38,582 bases of DNA from an uncultured Actinomyces sp. (GTDB taxonomy: Bacteria > Actinomycetota > Actinomycetes > Actinomycetales > Actinomycetaceae), in contig CALIZH010000066.1 of the NCBI GenBank assembly GCA_938028585.1, positions 1 to 38,582 of the forward strand, in the 5' to 3' direction. Below the pieces are notes generated by a model. That model did not search any database and was not told the origin of the DNA. It saw nothing but the letters and a program-made list of their open reading frames with translations. Of this stretch, positions 32,664 through 38,582 are shown one piece after another (the stretch's first letter is position 1; each line of letters begins with the position of its first letter). Made by a program: the position numbers and the translations under genes.

Positions 32664-34259
32664 ATGTTCGAACTTCTTCCCGTGTCCGCGGCCTTTGAGG
32701 TCAAAGATGATGTACGCATCGACATTGTTGCCGATTCGCCCCTTCCTTCCAGCGCCACTTTGCGTCTGACCCACCTTGGCCTTGTTATTGCTGAGGCCGA
32801 ACCCCCGCTGGGTGAATCGGTGTCTTTTGGCACTTTGGAAGAGGGCGGATACGGCGTTCTGCTGTGTGATGGGGACGAGGTCCTTGCCTCCACCGCTCTT
32901 CAGGTTCTTGGGGATACTCGCCAGCGACTTCGCTACGGTTTCGTTGCCAGCTATGCCCCCGATAAGGATGTCGAGGCCGTAGCCCGTTTGGCGCGCAAGC
33001 TGCACCTCAACGGCATTCAGTTCTATGACTGGGCCTACCGCCATGCGGATCTTGTAGGCGGGGGAGAGACCTATCTCGATCCTCTTGATCAACCGATTTC
33101 GCTGGAAACAGTTCGTCGCCTGATCCGTGCGCTGGCGCAGGCTGGATCTCGTTCATTCGGATACGCCGCTGTCTATGGAGTCGGAAATGAAGAGTGGGAT
33201 CAGTGGAAGGATGCCGCACTCATGCAGTGCGATGGGACTCCCTATGAACTGGGTGGTTTCCTTCAGATTGTTGACCCTGCCGCTAGGGAATGGCTTGCAC
33301 ACTTCATCGCCGACCTTCAAAAGTGCGTTGAGCAGGTGGGCTTCCAGGGCTTCCACCTGGATCAATATGGATACCCAAAGTATGCAACTCGCGCCGACGG
33401 AGAATTGATCGATCTGTCGCAGAGCTTCACGAAGATGATCAATGCTGCGCGCGATGGGCTTCCAGATACCGTCCTTGTTTTCAACAATGTCAACGATTTT
33501 CCGACCTGGGCCACTGCCGGCACTGCCCAAGATGCTGTGTACATCGAACCGTGGGCTCCCATCACAACGCTGGGTGCGCTCGCGGGTGTTGCGGCTCGAG
33601 CCAGAAGCGTTGCGCAAGGAAAGCCCGTGGTTCTTGCGGCGTACCAAAGCGTCTACTCCAAGGCCTCGACAGAAGAATCGGAGCAGGCAAACAAGCTCAC
33701 CATGGCGACGCTCTTCTCTCACGGAGCAACTCAGCTTCTGGCGGGAGAAGGTGGGAACGTCCTCGTCGACCCCTACTACGTCAATAACCACAAGGCTGCT
33801 GACAGCACCGTGGATATGCTCAAGCGCTGGTACGACTTCCTCGTTGAGCACGATGAGATCCTGATGGATCCATGCATTGCGGAAGTAACTGATTCATTCG
33901 CTGGCCCATTGAATGAGGACGTCGAGGTTGCCTACGACAATCTGTGCGTGACGGAAGATCCTGCGGAAGGGGCAGTGTGGAGGCGAGTAACGACTACCCA
34001 TCACGGATTGGTTGTTCACCTCATCAACCTTGTCGGGCAAAAGGACACCCTGTGGGATGGACCTAAGCGTTCAGGGATTCTTATTGAAGGTGGACGACTG
34101 ACATTGCGCTGCTGCGCTGGGCGGACTCCCCGCGTATTTGTGGCGGACCCAGACGGTAGTGGACACCTAGAAGAACTTCGTGTTCACTGTGAGGGAGCGC
34201 AGGCAAAGGTGGATCTTCCACCGCTACAAGTTTGGCAGGTTCTTCGTGTTATTCTCTGA
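32664..34259 (+). CDS. Intracellular GH66 enzyme (dextranase / cyclic isomaltooligosaccharide-acting)
   Basis: A GH66 family enzyme of 531 residues, the family of endo-dextranases and cycloisomaltooligosaccharide glucanotransferases. It has no signal peptide, so it acts in the cytoplasm. Recognisable landmarks are GIQFYDWAYRH, the nucleophile Asp233 in GFHLDQYGYP, and the acid/base Glu295 in AVYIEPWAP. The spacing of these two residues (62) matches the secreted paralogue at 36318 (61). There is no CBM35 insertion. I chose ATG 32664 because AAAGGA lies 9 bases upstream; the frame is open to 32568 but without a ribosome-binding site. It overlaps the GH13 gene. It probably opens or shortens imported alpha-1,6-glucans. 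Confidence 0.86.
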   Translation: MFELLPVSAAFEVKDDVRIDIVADSPLPSSATLRLTHLGLVIAEAEPPLGESVSFGTLEEGGYGVLLCDGDEVLASTALQVLGDTRQRLRYGFVASYAPDKDVEAVARLARKLHLNGIQFYDWAYRHADLVGGGETYLDPLDQPISLETVRRLIRALAQAGSRSFGYAAVYGVGNEEWDQWKDAALMQCDGTPYELGGFLQIVDPAAREWLAHFIADLQKCVEQVGFQGFHLDQYGYPKYATRADGELIDLSQSFTKMINAARDGLPDTVLVFNNVNDFPTWATAGTAQDAVYIEPWAPITTLGALAGVAARARSVAQGKPVVLAAYQSVYSKASTEESEQANKLTMATLFSHGATQLLAGEGGNVLVDPYYVNNHKAADSTVDMLKRWYDFLVEHDEILMDPCIAEVTDSFAGPLNEDVEVAYDNLCVTEDPAEGAVWRRVTTTHHGLVVHLINLVGQKDTLWDGPKRSGILIEGGRLTLRCCAGRTPRVFVADPDGSGHLEELRVHCEGAQAKVDLPPLQVWQVLRVIL

Positions 34260-35988
34260 GGCTTCACTTCCCAAAACCAATGCCCTAAGCGAGCTTTCAG
34301 CGGATGAGTGGTGGAAGAGCGCGGTTGTCTATCAGATCTATCCGCGCTCATTCCAAGACTCCAATGGTGATGGTTTTGGGGACCTTCAGGGAATCCGCTC
34401 TCGACTGGGATACCTGAAAGAGCTGGGTGTTGATGTCCTGTGGCTTTCGCCGATCTATCGATCGCCACAGGCTGATAACGGTTACGACATCAGTGATTAC
34501 CAGGATATTGATCCGGTTTTCGGAACCATGAAAGACTTCGACCAGCTCATTGCCGATGTTCACGCTCTGGGCATGAAGCTGGTTATGGACTTGGTCGTCA
34601 ACCACACCTCGGATGAACATCCGTGGTTCCTTGAATCGCGCTCATCAGTGGATAATCCCAAGCGCGATTGGTACTACTGGCGCGATCCGCGGCCAGGCTT
34701 TGAAGGCGGAACTCCCGGAGCGGAACCAACGAATTGGGAGTCTTTCTTTTCCGGTCCGGTGTGGAAGTATGACCCGGTAACTGGGCAGTACTACTTGCAT
34801 CTATTTGCGGAGCAGCAACCTGACCTGAACTGGGAGAACCCAGAAGTTCGTCAGGCCGTCTACGAAATGATGCGCTGGTGGCTGGACCGAGGTGTCGATG
34901 GCTTCCGTATGGATGTTATTAACCTGATCTCGAAGGTCCCGGGATTGCCTGATGGAACTCCTGCGCCCGGTCGAGCTCTGGCCGATGGAAGCCCCTTCTA
35001 TATGGAAGGCCCGCGCCTTCATGAATTCCTTCAAGAAATGCATCGCGAGGTCTTCGTTGGTCGCGGCGCTCTCTTCACTGTCGGAGAGACCCCCGGCGTC
35101 CTATTAGAAAACGCGCACCTGTATTCCGATCCCGCGCGGCGCGAAGTCAATATGATCTTCCAATTTGAGCACGTCATTTTGGGGCTTCCCGAAGGAAAGT
35201 TTGGTCGTCGCACCTTGGAAGAGGGAGATCTTGCTGATTGCCTGACACGTTGGCAAGAAGGCCTTGCTGAGAGGGGTTGGAACAGTCTGTACCTGTGCAA
35301 CCACGACCAGCCAAGGACTGTGAGTCGTTTCGGTGATGAAAAGTACTGGTATGACAGTGCAACTGCACTGGCAACCACTCTTCACCTGCTTCGAGGGACA
35401 CCCTACGTGTATCAGGGCGAAGAACTGGGCATGTCGAATACTGTTTTCGAAGGAATTGAGGACTTCGAAGACATTGAATCAACGAATTACTATCGCCTAG
35501 CCGTTGAACGTGGGGAAGATCCTCAGACAGTCCTATCCGGATTGCGTGCCATGGGTCGCGACAATGCGCGAACCCCCGTCCAGTGGGATGGTTCTACGCA
35601 CGCTGGTTTCACAGAGGGTATGCCGTGGATTGCCGTAAATCCGAATTACCCGGTGATTAATGCCTCCGAGCAGGTGGGCGATCCGACCTCGGTCTTTGCC
35701 TACTTCAAGGCTCTGATCGAATTGCGTCACCGCTTGGCAGTGGTTGCCAACGGAAGTTTTGAGCGCATCGATGCGGGAAGCCGTGAGATCTTCGCATATC
35801 GCCGCGTTCTAGGTGAACGCGAGCTGATAGTTATTTCAAATCTTTCCTCGAAAGATCTGGCCCCGGTCCTTCCTTCAGACATTTCCGAGGCCGCGTCGGA
35901 GTTTGTCCCAGTCCTGACCAATGCGAATGTGTGGGAAGAGATGGGGGCGCCGCTTGCTCCGTGGAGGGCGCGGGTTTTTCTTCGATAG
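34246..35988 (+). CDS. GH13 oligo-1,6-glucosidase / dextran glucosidase
   Basis: A cytoplasmic GH13 subfamily-31-like exo-enzyme of 580 residues that releases glucose from isomalto-oligosaccharides. Conserved regions: DLVVNHTS (I), GFRMDVIN with nucleophile Asp223 (II), FTVGETPG with acid/base Glu281 (III) and CNHDQPR with Asp354 (IV), plus QPDLNWENPEVR typical of oligo-1,6-glucosidases. The residue after the nucleophile is Val; in this subfamily Val favours alpha-1,6 and Thr favours alpha-1,4 linkages. I chose GTG 34246 (AGG 6 bases before), inside the last 14 bases of the GH66 gene, so the two are coupled. Longer readings from 34180 lie wholly inside GH66. It is followed by a strong terminator. 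Confidence 0.93.
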   Translation: MLFSEASLPKTNALSELSADEWWKSAVVYQIYPRSFQDSNGDGFGDLQGIRSRLGYLKELGVDVLWLSPIYRSPQADNGYDISDYQDIDPVFGTMKDFDQLIADVHALGMKLVMDLVVNHTSDEHPWFLESRSSVDNPKRDWYYWRDPRPGFEGGTPGAEPTNWESFFSGPVWKYDPVTGQYYLHLFAEQQPDLNWENPEVRQAVYEMMRWWLDRGVDGFRMDVINLISKVPGLPDGTPAPGRALADGSPFYMEGPRLHEFLQEMHREVFVGRGALFTVGETPGVLLENAHLYSDPARREVNMIFQFEHVILGLPEGKFGRRTLEEGDLADCLTRWQEGLAERGWNSLYLCNHDQPRTVSRFGDEKYWYDSATALATTLHLLRGTPYVYQGEELGMSNTVFEGIEDFEDIESTNYYRLAVERGEDPQTVLSGLRAMGRDNARTPVQWDGSTHAGFTEGMPWIAVNPNYPVINASEQVGDPTSVFAYFKALIELRHRLAVVANGSFERIDAGSREIFAYRRVLGERELIVISNLSSKDLAPVLPSDISEAASEFVPVLTNANVWEEMGAPLAPWRARVFLR

Positions 35989-36059
35989 TCATCGTGTCAA
36001 CCATTGAGACCATTCATGTTTGAATTCGCTGGAAATTCGCGATCTTTCTGAGAAATAGT

Positions 36060-36071
36060 GAATACGTATTC
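36060..36071. promoter_or_regulatory. LacI-type operator O3
   Basis: GAATACGTATTC is a perfect 12-bp palindrome identical to the core of O2 (25656-25669). It lies between the GH13 stop and the terminator, about 250 bases before the secreted GH66 start. It suggests that the LacI-type protein also controls the secreted enzyme, perhaps by looping. Confidence 0.65.
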
Positions 36072-36081
36072 GGTGAATTGA

Positions 36082-36131
36082 GGCTCTGACCTGCGCTGAT
36101 AGTTATCAGTGCAGGTCAGAGCCATTTTATT
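36082..36131 (+). terminator. Strong intrinsic terminator after GH13
   Basis: GGCTCTGACCTGC pairs perfectly with GCAGGTCAGAGCC, extended by CTGATA/TATCAG after one mismatch, then ATTTTATT. It ends the GH66-GH13 unit. In the rest of the 329-base gap (36132-36317) I see only AT-rich DNA and no confident promoter. Confidence 0.88.
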
Positions 36132-36317
36132 GTCACTCTTCCGCGGTATTTCAACGATTTTTCAATCCAGAATTAAGTCGCTGTGATTCATTATTATGCC
36201 AATGTTGCGTGCAGGAATGGTTCTGGATGCGTTCAGGCGATCTTTGTAGCGTCATCGCGAAGCTTTAACAGGCTGTTTTCGCTGATAACACGCAGAAAAA
36301 CAGAGTGAGGGATACGC

Positions 36318-38582
36318 ATGCGGATTGGAACCGCAAAGAGAATCGGGGTACTTCTGACCGCCGGTGTGCTTGCAGGGACGGCCACCGTTCTTGGCGCCGA
36401 GTATCAGGCAGAAGCTGCTCCGCGAGTGACGAAAGTGAGTGTTGATCGAGCGCGTTACTCACCGGGTCAACCCGTGACAGTTACCGCGCAGACCCAAGGG
36501 AATGGAGAGGTGACCTTCTCTCTCAAGCACTTGGGGAAGGAAGTCGACCACTTCAGTACCCAGGCCTCGGCAGATGGAAAGACAACCTGGACTTTCACCC
36601 CGCCGCAGACAGACTTCACGGGATACCTCGTCGAAGTCGACACAGAAGACTCTCAAGCGAATACAGCCATCGATGTTTCCAGCACTTGGACCCGCTACCC
36701 GCGCTTCGGCTACCTGGGTAACTACTCGGCCGATCTGAGTGGAAAGACCGACGAGATCATCAACCAGCTGGCTCAGGACTATCACATCAACTCGCTTCAG
36801 TACTACGACTGGATGTGGCGCCACGAAGACCCCGTGCGCTATGAGAATAACCAGGTTGCTGATCAGTGGAGCGACTGGAAAAAGTGGAACTTCTCCTCGG
36901 ATGTCATCAGGCAATTCATTACCTCCGGGGATAAGGCTGGCGTTGCCTCGCTTCCGTACTCGATGAGCTACGCAGCCCTTGAGGGATATCAGGATCACGG
37001 TGTCAGTAGCGATTGGGCCATCTCGATTCGCGGAGAAGGCAACACTCGCGTTCCGTGGACAAGCGTCATGATTCCCGGCCAGCAGGACACGACCCTGCAC
37101 ATGATGAACCCGCAGAATACCCAGTGGCGTCAGCACATGATCGATCAGTACAAGAAGCAGATCGCTTTGGGTTTTGAAGGAACGCATATCGACCAGCTGG
37201 GCAATCCCCAGGGAGTTTGGGATGTCAACGGAAATTCCGTTGATCTCGAGGCCGGATTTGCCAGATTGGTGAACGAAACATCTGAACAGACACGCAAGCC
37301 CGTTGGTTTGAATGCCGTCGATAGCTTTGGATCGACGCAGCTTGCTCAGTCAAAAGCCGACTACCTCTACACAGAACTGTGGGGAGGCCAGGCCTCGAAT
37401 GGAAACCTGGCGGACTACCTTGAGCGTCAGCGCAAGGAATCCAACGGGAAAAGCGCGGTTGTCGCCGCCTACATGAACTCTGATTCCGTGACGGGAGACC
37501 GATACGAGGCAGAAGATGCGGCCCACGCGGGACTTCCGACGGCCTCGGATCACGCTGGATACCAGGGGCGTGGCTTTGTTGAGCAGCCCCAGTGGCGCGG
37601 TAATGCCATCAGTTTCCGCGTCAATGTGACCGAAAGTCGAAACTACGGTCTGGTGCTGCGCTGGGCGAATGCCACCGGTGATATGGCCGTGCGTAGTGTC
37701 TATGTTGACGGTCAGAAGATTGGCGTCATGTACATGGGCTCCAGTGAGATGAACCTGCCCAATGAAGATATCTGGAGCCGCTGGAGTACCGGTGAGGCGC
37801 GAAGCACGTGGTTGGATAAGGGAACCCCCACCATTACCTACCAGCTTGATCAAGGTGACCACGGCGATATCAACATTGACTCGCTGACCGTGTCTTCCTT
37901 TGATACGCCCTCGGTTCAGCTGGCCGATGCGATCTTTGCGGCCAATGGTGCACATCATCTGGAGCTTGGGCAAGACAACAATATGCTCAACGGTCCTTTC
38001 TTCCCTGACCGAATTAAGTTCATGAGCTACGACCTTCAAGAGTGGTTGCGTAACTACTACAACGTGGTCACCGCCTATGAAAACGTGCTTTATGGTCCCG
38101 ATCTGCACCGCGTCAGTCGAGGGGTATCAATTCAAGGTCACAATGTCAGCTCGAATGGAAGTCCGCGGAGTATTTGGGCTAATGCGATGACCAATGGGGA
38201 TACTCAGATCCTTCACCTGATTAACCTTGAGAAGGATACCGATGACAAGTGGCGCGATCCCACGGCAGCGCCCGAAACTTTAGTGAACTTGCCCGTCTCC
38301 TACACCATTGGTGACGGTGAGGTTCCTGCGCACCTCTATGCCGTGAGTCCTGAAATTGATGGTGGCCGCGCACGTGAAATCCCATTCACCGTTAAAGCCA
38401 ATGATCAAGGCCAGTTAACGGTGAACTTCACAGCAGATGCGCTGTCAGTTTGGGATTTCTTCTATACCCAAAAGGATGATCCAAAGCCGCAAGTTGAGAA
38501 TCACGACGCGAATACCTCACTGCCGAATATTGATCAGGCGAAGGACGCAAGTGATGTGCCTGCGACGGGGGTTCAGCAGGGT
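36318..38582 (+). CDS. Secreted GH66 enzyme with CBM35 insertion, CITase-like; 3' end cut by window edge
   Basis: An extracellular GH66 enzyme; 755 codons are visible and the frame is open to the edge. The signal peptide is about residues 1-34 (RIGTAKRIGVLLTAGVLAG, then ...EAAP). An Ig-like N-terminal domain (YSPGQPVTVTA) follows. The catalytic barrel has LQYYDWMWRHEDP, nucleophile Asp292 in GTHIDQLGNP and acid/base Glu353 in YLYTELWGG. Soon after comes a carbohydrate-binding segment (RYEAEDAAHAG, HAGYQGRGFVEQ, RWANATGD), matching the CBM35 insertion known inside cycloisomaltooligosaccharide glucanotransferases. The barrel then resumes. The visible end has DVPATG, which resembles a sortase motif with Val for Leu. 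GAGGGA lies 5 bases before the ATG. Dextranase activity is the main alternative. Confidence 0.88.
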   Translation, partial: MRIGTAKRIGVLLTAGVLAGTATVLGAEYQAEAAPRVTKVSVDRARYSPGQPVTVTAQTQGNGEVTFSLKHLGKEVDHFSTQASADGKTTWTFTPPQTDFTGYLVEVDTEDSQANTAIDVSSTWTRYPRFGYLGNYSADLSGKTDEIINQLAQDYHINSLQYYDWMWRHEDPVRYENNQVADQWSDWKKWNFSSDVIRQFITSGDKAGVASLPYSMSYAALEGYQDHGVSSDWAISIRGEGNTRVPWTSVMIPGQQDTTLHMMNPQNTQWRQHMIDQYKKQIALGFEGTHIDQLGNPQGVWDVNGNSVDLEAGFARLVNETSEQTRKPVGLNAVDSFGSTQLAQSKADYLYTELWGGQASNGNLADYLERQRKESNGKSAVVAAYMNSDSVTGDRYEAEDAAHAGLPTASDHAGYQGRGFVEQPQWRGNAISFRVNVTESRNYGLVLRWANATGDMAVRSVYVDGQKIGVMYMGSSEMNLPNEDIWSRWSTGEARSTWLDKGTPTITYQLDQGDHGDINIDSLTVSSFDTPSVQLADAIFAANGAHHLELGQDNNMLNGPFFPDRIKFMSYDLQEWLRNYYNVVTAYENVLYGPDLHRVSRGVSIQGHNVSSNGSPRSIWANAMTNGDTQILHLINLEKDTDDKWRDPTAAPETLVNLPVSYTIGDGEVPAHLYAVSPEIDGGRAREIPFTVKANDQGQLTVNFTADALSVWDFFYTQKDDPKPQVENHDANTSLPNIDQAKDASDVPATGVQQG

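Noticed and set aside
36459..38108. Long reverse open frames opposite the secreted GH66 gene (36459-37187 and 37350-38108)
   Set aside because: They are shadows of the GH66 catalytic and CBM35 regions, with no start signals or motifs.

Overview
The window looks like chromosomal DNA of an actinobacterium of the Actinomycetaceae type (Actinomyces/Schaalia-like, probably a host or oral commensal). The signs are mid-to-high G+C, the mycobacteria-like cluster pcnA/CCA enzyme - NUDIX - DUF6049 - murJ, an actinobacterial class A penicillin-binding protein, several starts that look leaderless, and a dextran-related sugar locus that fits an oral or mucosal lifestyle. The species assignment is inference. 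I see no rRNA, tRNA, CRISPR array, insertion sequence or prophage.

Region 1 (1-14.7 kb) is core, origin-proximal type DNA. A leftward operon carries a NUDIX hydrolase, DUF6049 and murJ (cut by the left edge), divergent from a CCA-adding enzyme. A class A PBP follows, then a shared bidirectional terminator, the leftward rpsF-ssb-rpsR-rplI operon with a promoter and a probable S6:S18 autoregulatory leader, a MATE exporter, and rightward dnaB. The gap before dnaB holds a dense cluster of DnaA-box-like sequences.

Region 2 (14.7-24.3 kb) is mixed. It holds a small tail-anchored protein, a RarD-type permease, two GNAT acetyltransferases and a membrane-anchored protein with two internal repeats. 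Next is a four-gene ABC exporter plus two-component system (ATPase, permease, DesK-like kinase, NarL-like regulator) preceded by a perfect 16-bp palindrome. CTP synthase (pyrG) with its own terminator ends the region.

Region 3 (24.4-38.6 kb) is the accessory highlight: a carbohydrate locus that I read as alpha-1,6-glucan (dextran, isomalto-oligosaccharide or cyclic isomalto-oligosaccharide) utilisation. A LacI repressor diverges from GH31 glycosidase, a sugar-binding lipoprotein and two permeases. A ROK repressor diverges from an intracellular GH66 enzyme and a GH13 oligo-1,6-glucosidase. A secreted GH66 enzyme with an apparent CBM35 insertion (cyclic-isomaltooligosaccharide glucanotransferase-like) and a possible wall-sorting motif runs off the right edge. 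Three copies of one palindromic operator, GAATACGTATTC or a close variant, link the GH31 promoter region to the region before the secreted GH66. The proposed flow is extracellular GH66 attack on dextran, import by the binding protein and permeases with an ATPase encoded elsewhere, then cytoplasmic GH66, GH13 and GH31 degradation to glucose.

Across the whole window the octamer CCGAGGCC/GGCCTCGG occurs 29 times by my count, about ten times what base composition alone would give. It appears in several reading frames and in intergenic DNA.
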